Below are positions 7,878-15,185 of a stretch of DNA of 19,782 nt, one piece after another; the stretch's first letter is position 1; each line of letters starts with the position of its first letter. Origin of the DNA: an uncultured Bacteroides sp. (GTDB taxonomy: Bacteria > Bacteroidota > Bacteroidia > Bacteroidales > Bacteroidaceae); assembly GCA_900546645.1 (NCBI GenBank), contig URDR01000057.1:1-19782 (forward strand). Direction: 5' to 3'. The notes beneath the pieces were generated by a model that worked only from the letters and a program-made list of their open reading frames with translations, made no database searches and had not been told where the DNA came from. The position numbers and the translations under genes are program-made.

Positions 7878-9881
7878 TTACTTGGCTATGCCTGATAATT
7901 GAATATTATCTAATCTATATCCTGCTTTATTAGAGGCATCTGATACGAACTCGATAAACTCAATTCCATCAGGTAAAGTCAAAGTTACAGTCTGAAATTT
8001 ATTAGCTGTTATACTTTTACTTTCAACACTCAAATCACCTAGATTAGTTCTCACCTTTATGATATTTTGATCAGCTGATTCATTAGCTGAAATATCATAA
8101 ACCAATTTAAGATTAGTATAATTAGCTACATCAAAACCTGAAATCTTAAGTCCTGCTGGTTTTTCTTTATCTGTATATGCAGGCAAATAAACATGATTGG
8201 ACGTAGTTGATGTAAATCTTACATCACCGTTTTCAAATTGTCCTGCAAATTGATCAAAGAAAGTAAGTGTACCTTGATTATCCCATTTATCATACTTATT
8301 GATTTTAACTTTCGTCTTACCAAGATCTTGACTACCACAAGTTTCCTTAAAGATTACCTTTTCTTCTCCCGGCTGTGGTTGCGGCTGAGGTTCTGGTTCC
8401 GGTTCTGGTTCCGGAGTCGGGTCTACTGTACCGCCTTTACCATCGGCAACTACTTTCACTGAATTAATCTGCCATAAAGCAGCTGCATCAGCTGTACTAA
8501 CATAACGAAATGCTACCTGAACCGACTTACCTACATAAGCTGTCAAATCAATGGTTGCTGATACGTACTTATAATCATTACCTGAGCCATAAGCAGGGAT
8601 TACCACTTGTGTCCAACCGGTTGCCTCTGCACTTGCTTGAGTTCCAGCATCTGCTACCCACAAAGTCATTTCTTTACTCTTATCTGCACCATACTTGTGA
8701 CAGTGTTCAAATGTCAATGTTGCCTTTTTAGCAGAAGTTAAATCTATAGATGGACTTATCAACCAACTTTCCGCAGCATGATTTACTTTATTTATATTTG
8801 CACTAGCCTTCATATACTGCGTATTATCCTTATCAAATTGTCCCCACTGCCATACATAAGTACTTCCTTCCGGCAACTTAATATCTGAAATAGTAAAGTT
8901 TCCTTGGTTCGCATCAAACGGCTCATCGAGCAACACCTTCTCTTCACCCGGTTGTGTTCCGCCACCTTCGCCATCAAAGTTTACATCGAAGTCACCACCA
9001 GCAACTCCTACCCAGTCTTCGATAGTAGCGTTACCCACTGTTACCACCGGTTTGCCATTGTTTATAGAAAGAGTCGCTTTGAAAGTAACATTCTTTCCAG
9101 CTCCAAATGCAGTAAGGTCAGCAATAGAATGCGTGAAAGTCTTTCCAGCCAACGTGAAAGTTAAATCCATCTTGGTCTGGTCGGTTGCAGCAGCAGTAGG
9201 CAGGATAATTGCAGTAGCCATAGCGGTATGAGCTTCCACGTTACCGATGTTCATGGCAACAGCCTGTGTATTCTTGCCATCGGTAGCTTTCACGGTTCCG
9301 TTAGCCAAGTCAAACTTACCTTCGGTAGCGATACCCTTCATTTCCACCTTCAAGCCTTCGAATGACTCGATGGTTTCGTCTTTAGTCATATTCAAAGTAA
9401 GTTTCGACATCTTACGGACAAACTTCAGTGCAATGGTTTTTCCGTTAGCAGCCTCAACACCCTTTGTTTCGTTTGAGTACAGCAAGTCGATAGCACCCGG
9501 TTTGCTCTGATCTGCCACATTGACATCCATCACGTTTCCGCTCAACGCATTTGAGTACGGGTAATACGCAATGAAATCTACTTTACCGGTTGCCGGCAAG
9601 TAAACCCCTTCGCCCGGTGCAGCCACCAGCGAGCCATTGGTCTGTGCCAGATACTTCTTGTTGGCAGCAGTAGCCGATGCGATTTCGCTTCCGTTCGGAG
9701 TCATGAAAATACCCACTTCGTCGTTGGCATTCCAAGAGTTTCCACTTACGCGCGACTGAATAGAAGTGGTAAACACTACGCCTTCACTTCCAGTCCATTC
9801 ACTGTTTTCGTCATTGTCTGTACAGCTTACTAAAGCTAAGGATGACAGCATCCCCGCGTACAATAAATTAGAAAGTTTCAT
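7878..9881 (-). CDS. Fimbrillin-like / choice-of-anchor-J surface lipoprotein
   Basis: A 667-residue modular lipoprotein. It has a signal peptide with lipobox LVSC (Cys20) and an acidic mature start (CTDNDENSEW), suggesting surface display. Residues about 25-300 resemble the fimbrillin/Mfa-like fold family (NANDEVGIFM, GKVDFIAYYPYSNAL, VRKMSKLTLNMT, AGKNVTFKATLSI). A Gly-rich linker ending QPGEEK leads to a choice-of-anchor-J jelly-roll at about 310-480 (AESWLISPSIDLT, ATLTFEHC). A Pro/Glu/Gln-rich hinge at about 484-506 follows, then a second beta-sandwich to residue 667 of a type I cannot name. There is no catalytic motif, so it is a binding or adhesive protein. It is 59 bp downstream of the nuclease-lipoprotein gene and shares its fimbrillin module with it, and its jelly-roll with the DUF5689 protein. 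It may capture substrate for the nucleases. Confidence 0.85.
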   Translation of the reverse strand: MKLSNLLYAGMLSSLALVSCTDNDENSEWTGSEGVVFTTSIQSRVSGNSWNANDEVGIFMTPNGSEIASATAANKKYLAQTNGSLVAAPGEGVYLPATGKVDFIAYYPYSNALSGNVMDVNVADQSKPGAIDLLYSNETKGVEAANGKTIALKFVRKMSKLTLNMTKDETIESFEGLKVEMKGIATEGKFDLANGTVKATDGKNTQAVAMNIGNVEAHTAMATAIILPTAAATDQTKMDLTFTLAGKTFTHSIADLTAFGAGKNVTFKATLSINNGKPVVTVGNATIEDWVGVAGGDFDVNFDGEGGGTQPGEEKVLLDEPFDANQGNFTISDIKLPEGSTYVWQWGQFDKDNTQYMKASANINKVNHAAESWLISPSIDLTSAKKATLTFEHCHKYGADKSKEMTLWVADAGTQASAEATGWTQVVIPAYGSGNDYKYVSATIDLTAYVGKSVQVAFRYVSTADAAALWQINSVKVVADGKGGTVDPTPEPEPEPEPQPQPQPGEEKVIFKETCGSQDLGKTKVKINKYDKWDNQGTLTFFDQFAGQFENGDVRFTSTTSNHVYLPAYTDKEKPAGLKISGFDVANYTNLKLVYDISANESADQNIIKVRTNLGDLSVESKSITANKFQTVTLTLPDGIEFIEFVSDASNKAGYRLDNIQLSGIAK

Positions 9882-9894
9882 ACTACTTATATTT

Positions 9895-9918
9895 AAGTTT
9901 TTGAGTTTTAAAGTTTTA
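9895..9918. repeat. Octamer repeat array, site B (3 direct units)
   Basis: Three consecutive 8-bp units, aagttttt, gagtttta and aagtttta, fill part of the 59-bp gap between the nuclease lipoprotein and the fimbrillin-like lipoprotein genes. The phase and consensus match the other octamer arrays. With only three AT-rich units, chance similarity cannot be excluded. Confidence 0.5.
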
Positions 9919-9940
9919 GGTAAACAAATCCTTTAAGTGA

Positions 9941-11551
9941 TTAATTCCACTTATTCTTATCAAGAGCCTGTTTGGTTGCTGCATCCAGCTGAGGAAAGAA
10001 GGTAAAACCAGTAATTTCCTCTAACTTGCTCACTGAGATGGCATAATTCATAAAAGAATTACTATCCTTATAATCCTTATGGTCAAGTTTGAAAGCAATG
10101 GTATGATATTTACCTCCTATCTTACGGGCTACTGCTTTAAAATAATAACCCGGAATCGTGATAGCCTTGCCTTCGTTGTCTTTAATGGTTTTCGGATTAT
10201 TTTTATCTCCTTCAACCGGAGGCATAGCTCCCGTTACCACATAAACCGTATCAGAGGCAGAAGACCAACTGTTAATGCGAAGTTCCAAATTTGCCCAAAT
10301 AGCTGCATTAAATTTGTCCTGACGCTGCGGAGTCTGGTTTGTAAAATAGAAAGTCTGGTCGTTCATAAATTGCGTAGCTCTTCTATCGTTACTTGGGCAG
10401 TGATGACCACGACGATATAGAGAACCAGAATAAGTTTTACTCACCACCGCCTGCCAATCATTATTCTTCACAATCGGGTCGGAAACCCATTTATCTTCTC
10501 TTTCAACTTTTTTAGTTGTATAACAAGAATGCAGCGGATAAGCCACCCAGTAAGCCATCTTCAAATTCTTATCATAAAGCATACTGTAATTACGCACCGG
10601 CTTTCCGTCTTTATATTTCAAATCGGTATTATGCGTAATATACATGAAGTCTTTCAGCTGACTATCTGTTATCACCGGTGTTTCAAACCACTTGGTGTAC
10701 TTTCCTTCCGGTTCCGGCGTAATCTGTCCACCTCCGCTGAAGTTGATTTTCAGATTACAAATATACTTCTTGCCCGCTTCCAGCTTACCAGAGATATTCG
10801 TTGTCACCTCGCGTTGCTGTCCGTTCAGCTCCAGCGTAATCTTCAGCTTGTCTGTGAGATCCTGCGGAAGCAATACCGCTTCGGCTTGCGTACCTTCTGC
10901 GTTGACAAACATTTCTACCGCAGCTGTCTGGTCTTCCAGTGTAATGGTTCCATTGGCAGAAAGGTCGGCATTACCCTTTACCTTCAGTGCACTCACCGTA
11001 GCCTTGATACCCTTGAGCGAAGCACCCTGCGAAGGAGTGAGGTTCAATATCAGTTTGGAGAGCAAGTGGCGGAACTGCAAATTGCCCTGCGGAGAAGTTG
11101 CGTCACGATTTACCAGGTTCACCGCCTTCATCAGGTCGAGCGCCCGCTGGTTCTGCTGGTCTGTCAGGTCAATGCCATACTGTTTGAAGTTTTCTGCGCG
11201 AGTGGTGTAAGGATAATACGCAATGAAATCCACCTTCACCCCTTCGCCTTCCGGAAATTCCATCGGCCCGTTTTCACCCACAAAGTTTCCGTTGCCCGAC
11301 TTGGTAACATAAGGCACATTCCCTCTGATTACCTCTTCTGTTCCGGCTTTTTTCATGAAGACCCCGATTTTATCACCTTGCTCCCAAGATGCATCCACTA
11401 CACGCGACAAGTGACTGTCGTCAATAATCGAGGTAAATACAATTTCTCGTCTGCTCTCATCGCCAGTCAGCAACTGTTCTTCTTGCTGGCAAGACTGCAG
11501 GAATAACGGGGAAAGCATCATCCCGGCTAAGAGTTTCAACCCAATTTTCAT
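9941..11551 (-). CDS. Surface lipoprotein fusing a fimbrillin-like domain to a DNA/RNA non-specific endonuclease
   Basis: A 536-residue lipoprotein. The lipobox is LQSC (Cys21), and the mature start CQQEEQ is acidic. Residues about 30-270 are fimbrillin/Mfa-like (WEQGDKIGVFM, VKVDFIAYYPYTTRAEN, FRHLLSKLILNLT, AGKKYICNLKI). A Gly/Pro linker at 271-283 leads to a C-terminal nuclease of the DNA/RNA non-specific (Serratia-type, beta-beta-alpha metal) family: YRRGHHCPSNDR with the likely general base H383, TFYFTNQTPQ with the likely metal ligand N405, then FNAAIWANLELRIN. The family signature DRGH reads RRGH here (D replaced by R380). The protein should cleave nucleic acid outside the cell while tethered to the outer membrane. 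It is the first gene of the minus-strand group. I found no strict TAnnTTTG promoter upstream. The nuclease call is firm; activity with the altered D is likely but inferred. Confidence 0.88.
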   Translation of the reverse strand: MKIGLKLLAGMMLSPLFLQSCQQEEQLLTGDESRREIVFTSIIDDSHLSRVVDASWEQGDKIGVFMKKAGTEEVIRGNVPYVTKSGNGNFVGENGPMEFPEGEGVKVDFIAYYPYTTRAENFKQYGIDLTDQQNQRALDLMKAVNLVNRDATSPQGNLQFRHLLSKLILNLTPSQGASLKGIKATVSALKVKGNADLSANGTITLEDQTAAVEMFVNAEGTQAEAVLLPQDLTDKLKITLELNGQQREVTTNISGKLEAGKKYICNLKINFSGGGQITPEPEGKYTKWFETPVITDSQLKDFMYITHNTDLKYKDGKPVRNYSMLYDKNLKMAYWVAYPLHSCYTTKKVEREDKWVSDPIVKNNDWQAVVSKTYSGSLYRRGHHCPSNDRRATQFMNDQTFYFTNQTPQRQDKFNAAIWANLELRINSWSSASDTVYVVTGAMPPVEGDKNNPKTIKDNEGKAITIPGYYFKAVARKIGGKYHTIAFKLDHKDYKDSNSFMNYAISVSKLEEITGFTFFPQLDAATKQALDKNKWN

Positions 11552-11896
11552 ACGTTAAAGTTATTATTTATTATTGATTTTGTCAAAGTATTTCCAACCA
11601 TCTCTTCTTTTCCCCTCTATCTTATTCTAGTTTTTTAATAATTCTTTCACAACTTTGTGGTTAAATTAGTATTTTCCCCCGAAATAATAAAATAAATAAA
11701 CCTATTTTTTCACCGTGTCCATTAAAAAGGGATGTTTACGCCGTAAAGCATTGCAAAGAGGTTACATTTTGGCAGTTTTGCTGAAAAGACAAAAAAGTAG
11801 CCGGAGCGCTTTTATATAAACGTCTCCGGCTACTTTTGTCAAAATTAATTTCTTTCTGTAAAAAAAACGGAAGCCTCTCTCCTATCGGGATAAGGA
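11552..11896. other. AT-rich intergenic region, no gene
   Basis: 345 bp between two minus-strand genes. It contains the intrinsic terminator of the CNNM gene at 11793-11837, a motif at 11750-11777 that recurs upstream of mdh, and a very AT-rich stretch that should hold the promoter of the nuclease locus. The nearest approach to a promoter on the minus strand is ATACTTTG at 11592-11599, one base short of TAnnTTTG spacing and without a clear -33 element. No ORF of credible composition is present. Confidence 0.6.
11793..11837 (-). terminator. Intrinsic terminator of the CNNM/CorC-family gene
   Basis: A perfect 14-bp inverted repeat, AAAAGTAGCCGGAG (11793-11806) and CTCCGGCTACTTTT (11824-11837), with a 17-nt loop. 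On the minus strand the GC-rich stem runs into TTTTTTGTCTTTT, a textbook intrinsic terminator about 60 bp after the stop at 11897. Confidence 0.85.
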
Positions 11897-13183
11897 TTAC
11901 GCTTCGGATGGAGCTTCTACCTGTGTAACAAGTACCTTATCAATGCGGGCTCCATCCATATCTGCCACTTCAAACTGGAACGTATTCCACGTTACAGATT
12001 CTCCGCTCTGCGGCACGTGCTGCAGTTTATCTAATATCAATCCGCCCACGGTGTGGTAATCGGAGTTTTCAAACAAGTCGCGGCGGTCGAAGTAACACAA
12101 GAAGTCGTAAAGCGGACATTGCCCGTCGACCAGCCATTCTTCCTTGTTCATGCGCTTGATAATATCGGGTTCCTCACCGGCATCTTCCACTGTTCCGACC
12201 AGCCCCTCCAGAATATCGCGCAGCGTAATGATACCCATACAGGTACCGAACTCATCGCACACCAGTGCACGGCTTATCTTCTGGGCTTTCATCTGCTCCA
12301 GTGCCTTATATACATTCATGTTCTCATGAAAGTAAACCGCTTCATGCACCAGTGAAGCCAGTTGAAAATCGGGTTCGTGCAAATGAAGCACCAAGTCCTT
12401 CAAGTCGACTACCCCTTTTACATGATCTAACCCGCCTTCTGCCACCGGAAAAAACTCGAACAGCTGTCCGGCAAGGGTTTCGCGCACCTTCTCGGCTGTC
12501 ATATTCAAATCCAGCCACGCTATATCGCTTTTATGCGTCATGATAGAGCCTACTTTCAAATCGCCCAGCAAGAACACGCGCTGCACGATGTCCTGTTCCA
12601 CCGGCTGCACTTCACCGTCTTCCGTTCCCTCCTGCACCATCGACTTGATTTCCTCTTCGGTTACTTTACAGTCAGTATCTTTGATGCCCAGCAAATTAAA
12701 GATGGCAGCCGTACTCTTCGAAAGCAACCAGACAAAGGGAAGGGCGATTGTGGCAAGCAACTTCATGGGACGCGCCATCAGCTTGGCTGTTTTCTCGGCA
12801 AGTCCCATACCTATCCGCTTGGGAACCAGTTCACCGAAAATGATACTCAGATAAGTAACCACCACCACAATGCTTCCTTGCGCCAAAGCCGAAGCATACT
12901 TCACCGAAACACCCCAGTCAATCATGTAACCGGTGAGTGTCACTGCTATTTTATTTCCGGAATAAATACCTGTCAAGATACCGATAAGCGTGATGCCTAT
13001 CTGAACGGTAGAAAGAAAGCGGTCGGGTTCACCCGCCAGTTCCAACGCCACACGCGCTGATTTGTTTCCTTTTTTTGCATCGGTAGAAAGCCGCGATTTA
13101 CGGGCTGATATAAGTGCCACTTCCGACATGGCAAAAATACCGTTCAACAGAATCAGCCCGATAATAATAATAACTTCGTCCAT
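11897..13183 (-). CDS. CNNM/CBS/CorC-HlyC domain membrane protein (hemolysin-C family)
   Basis: A 428-residue protein of the bacterial CNNM/CorC family, associated with Mg2+ or Co2+ transport in characterised members; the old name hemolysin is misleading. The N-terminal DUF21/CNNM membrane domain spans about residues 1-185 with its signature start (LLNGIFAMSEVALISARKSR) and several hydrophobic helices. A CBS pair follows at about 205-330 (VGSIMTHKSDIAWL, ISRALVCDEFGTCMGIITLRDI), and a CorC_HlyC domain is at about 350-422 (FQFEVADMDGARIDKVLV). The architecture and length are complete. It is in the same orientation as the SLC13 permease gene but separated by about 190 bp containing an inverted octamer array, so co-transcription is uncertain. 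The substrate is not deducible. Confidence 0.92.
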   Translation of the reverse strand: MDEVIIIIGLILLNGIFAMSEVALISARKSRLSTDAKKGNKSARVALELAGEPDRFLSTVQIGITLIGILTGIYSGNKIAVTLTGYMIDWGVSVKYASALAQGSIVVVVTYLSIIFGELVPKRIGMGLAEKTAKLMARPMKLLATIALPFVWLLSKSTAAIFNLLGIKDTDCKVTEEEIKSMVQEGTEDGEVQPVEQDIVQRVFLLGDLKVGSIMTHKSDIAWLDLNMTAEKVRETLAGQLFEFFPVAEGGLDHVKGVVDLKDLVLHLHEPDFQLASLVHEAVYFHENMNVYKALEQMKAQKISRALVCDEFGTCMGIITLRDILEGLVGTVEDAGEEPDIIKRMNKEEWLVDGQCPLYDFLCYFDRRDLFENSDYHTVGGLILDKLQHVPQSGESVTWNTFQFEVADMDGARIDKVLVTQVEAPSEA

Positions 13184-13271
13184 TATTTTATATATATGTG
13201 TGCTGCGAAGTTAACTGAAATGCACTCAGCCTAAGAAGGCTACTGCCTATTATTAGAATGTTTTAACAAAA

Positions 13272-13367
13272 CAGGGGACGAGGGGACAAGGGAACGAGTT
13301 GACGAGGTCTTAAAATGCTTTAGTATTTAAAACCTTGTCAACTCGTCAACTGAAACCTTGTCAACTA
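13272..13367. repeat. Octamer repeat arrowhead, site C (GTTGAC type)
   Basis: Five forward 8-bp units at 13272-13311 (caggggac, gaggggac, aagggaac, gagttgac, gaggtctt) are followed by five reverse-orientation units at 13329-13367 (including gtcaactc and gtcaactg), one of them 7 bp. The inner arms, 13294-13314 and 13326-13346, pair over 21 bp with two mismatches. It lies between two minus-strand genes, directly after the SLC13 permease stop at 13373, so it could act as a 3'-end hairpin, although no T-run follows on the minus strand. Confidence 0.75.
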
Positions 13368-13372
13368 AAAAA

Positions 13373-14887
13373 TCAAAGCCATCCGTTCGAGCCTAATATA
13401 ACCAGCATGGTATATCCCAAGAGCAAGCCGATGAGACCCATAACCAGTCCTACTTTCTCCATATCTTTCAGCTGAATCATACCCGTGGCATGCGCCAAGG
13501 CATTAGGCGGTGTACTGATAGGCAGCACCATGGCCAGTGACGAACCGATAGCTACCCCAATCAATAAGGTTTCTACCCCTCCTAATCCAGCAAGGTTTTC
13601 ACGCATACTGCTTCCCGCAATGGCAAGGATAGGCACCAGCAAGGCTGCCGTGGCGGTATGTGAGATAAAGTTTGCCATAGCATAACAAATCAGTCCGGAA
13701 CCCACAATCATCAAGACAGGCGACCACGTATCAAACGGAATCGCTTCAATCATGTGCTGTGCCAAGCCTGTTTCCTGCAAAGCCACACCCAAGGCAAAAC
13801 CTCCGGCTACCATCCAAAGCACACTCCAGCTGATTTCTTCCAAATCGCGCTTGGTAATAATACCCGTTACACAGAATACAGCTACCGGAATCATGGCTAC
13901 CACATTCGAATTAACTCCGGTGAACTTATCGAATACCCATAATAACACGGTAATGGCAAAAGTGATATACACCACTATGGAGCGCCAGTCATTTCTCACC
14001 TCGCCCACGATGTTAAGCTGAATGGTTTTCTGCTTGAAGGGGAACAGGCGCAACAAAATAACCCAAGCGATAAACAAGATAACAAGGGTATAAGGAAGCA
14101 TGAAGCTCATCCATTCACCGAAACCGATGTTCAGATTCAGTCCTTCAGGGTTGTTCAGGTATTTCAGGGCAATGGCATTGGGAGGCGTTCCGATGGGAGT
14201 TCCCATACCGCCCACATTGGCAGCCACGGGAATTGCCATTGCCAATCCGATTTTTCCTTTTCCGTCGGCAGGAAGTGCCTTTAACACAGGAGTAAGAAAG
14301 GTCAGCATCATAGCGGCTGTCGCCGTGTTGCTCAAGAACATGGAGAATACGGCTGTTACCAGAATAAAGCCTAACAGCACGTAACGCGACTGGGTTCCGA
14401 AAGGACGAAGCATGACACGTGCCAACAACACATCAAGTCCGCTTTTCGTAGCTGCAATAGCCAAGATAAATCCTCCGATAAACAGCATGATGATGGGGTC
14501 GGCAAAACAGTGCATGATGGACTTGTATTTCACCATCTGTCCCAGTTCTTCGGGCGAAAAGCCTTGCGTGAACAGCCACAAGCTGCTGTCGGATACGGAA
14601 AGCAGCAGCAATACGACAATAAGTACGGAGGTGGTCCATGCCGGAATGGCTTCAAGCACCCACATCAAAGTGGCAAACACAAAAATAGAAATCAGTCGCT
14701 GTTCGATGACCGTCAGTCCTTCAATTCCAAACGCATCGGAAGGAAGAAACCACAACACAAGAGCAACAACAATAGCTACTGCCAACTTAATACCGCGAGC
14801 CACGGTTTGATTCTTCGCCAACCGCTTGGCTTTTTTCAATTCATGATATGCCTCCACCAGATGGAAGCCCTGAAATATTTTATACAT
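13373..14887 (-). CDS. SLC13/DASS-family anion permease
   Basis: A 504-residue polytopic inner-membrane transporter with about 11 hydrophobic segments, of the divalent anion:sodium symporter family (substrates such as C4-dicarboxylates, citrate or sulfate). The two-fold family repeat is visible: FLSNTATAAMM (S186-N187-T188) with GTPIGTPPNAIAL in the first half, and FISHTATAALL (S409-H410-T411) with ISTPPNALAHATG in the second. The second SNT motif therefore reads SHT, altering a position that in structurally known members lies near a sodium/substrate site. A charged N-terminal stretch (about 1-30) precedes the first helix. It has its own probable promoter and a hairpin leader. The substrate cannot be assigned from sequence. 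Confidence 0.92.
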   Translation of the reverse strand: MYKIFQGFHLVEAYHELKKAKRLAKNQTVARGIKLAVAIVVALVLWFLPSDAFGIEGLTVIEQRLISIFVFATLMWVLEAIPAWTTSVLIVVLLLLSVSDSSLWLFTQGFSPEELGQMVKYKSIMHCFADPIIMLFIGGFILAIAATKSGLDVLLARVMLRPFGTQSRYVLLGFILVTAVFSMFLSNTATAAMMLTFLTPVLKALPADGKGKIGLAMAIPVAANVGGMGTPIGTPPNAIALKYLNNPEGLNLNIGFGEWMSFMLPYTLVILFIAWVILLRLFPFKQKTIQLNIVGEVRNDWRSIVVYITFAITVLLWVFDKFTGVNSNVVAMIPVAVFCVTGIITKRDLEEISWSVLWMVAGGFALGVALQETGLAQHMIEAIPFDTWSPVLMIVGSGLICYAMANFISHTATAALLVPILAIAGSSMRENLAGLGGVETLLIGVAIGSSLAMVLPISTPPNALAHATGMIQLKDMEKVGLVMGLIGLLLGYTMLVILGSNGWL

Positions 14888-14904
14888 AAAATTAGATTAA
14901 GATA

Positions 14905-14935
14905 AGAGCCTGCTTGACTTTCTTCAACAGGCTCT
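14905..14935 (-). promoter_or_regulatory. 5'-UTR hairpin of the SLC13 permease gene
   Basis: AGAGCCTG (14905-14912) pairs with CAGGCTCT (14928-14935). Past a 1-nt bulge, TTGA (14914-14917) pairs with TCAA (14924-14927), leaving a 6-nt loop. The stem lies about 17-47 nt upstream of the permease ATG, inside the predicted transcript from the promoter at 14955-14986. A role in mRNA stability or translational control is inferred. Confidence 0.5.
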
Positions 14936-14954
14936 AAGGTTTAACAAAACGATG

Positions 14955-14986
14955 CAAAAATAACCTTTTATTCGATATATAGCTAA
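14955..14986 (-). promoter_or_regulatory. Probable Bacteroides-type promoter of the SLC13 permease gene
   Basis: On the minus strand, TATTTTTG (14962-14955) matches the -7 consensus TAnnTTTG exactly. TTAG (14986-14983), one mismatch from the -33 TTTG, lies 20 bp upstream. This predicts a start near 14948 and a leader of about 60 nt holding the 14905-14935 hairpin. Confidence 0.5.
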
Positions 14987-15134
14987 TTTAACGAAAAAAG
15001 TTTTCTCACCGGACCTCTTTGTCCGCTTACCATCGGTCAACAAATAACAAGATGACAAGAGCAGAAAGCTCGGCTCCTTCTTATACCGGGGTGATAGAAT
15101 GGGCTACAGTTTGTCAACTAATAAGAAAAAAGCC

Positions 15135-15164
15135 TTGCCAACTGATTAAAAACCTGTATCTTTG
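15135..15164 (+). promoter_or_regulatory. Bacteroides-type promoter of aroA
   Basis: TATCTTTG at 15157-15164 matches the -7 consensus TAnnTTTG, with TTG at 15135-15137 19 bp upstream. This predicts a start near 15171 and a leader of about 15 nt before the aroA ATG at 15186. The gap upstream of it, back to 14888, holds only the permease promoter, its leader hairpin, a small CGGAC/GTCCG stem-loop at 15010-15025 and degenerate octamer-like words. Confidence 0.7.
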
Positions 15165-15185
15165 TCATACAAAGATTGAAACAAC

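Noticed and set aside
4900..9881. Standard SusC/SusD polysaccharide utilization locus
   Set aside because: No SusD-type lipoprotein, glycoside hydrolase or hybrid sensor is present; the enzymes flanking the receptor are nucleases.
10529..11506. Long plus-strand open frame (325 codons) opposite the nuclease lipoprotein
   Set aside because: Fully antisense to a protein with a clear lipobox, fimbrillin fold and nuclease motifs; the composition is that of a shadow frame.
9941..11551. Nuclease as a polymorphic toxin with an immunity gene
   Set aside because: It has a lipoprotein signal and a fimbrillin-like N-terminus, and no T6SS/T9SS or toxin-delivery domain; no small immunity-like gene follows it.
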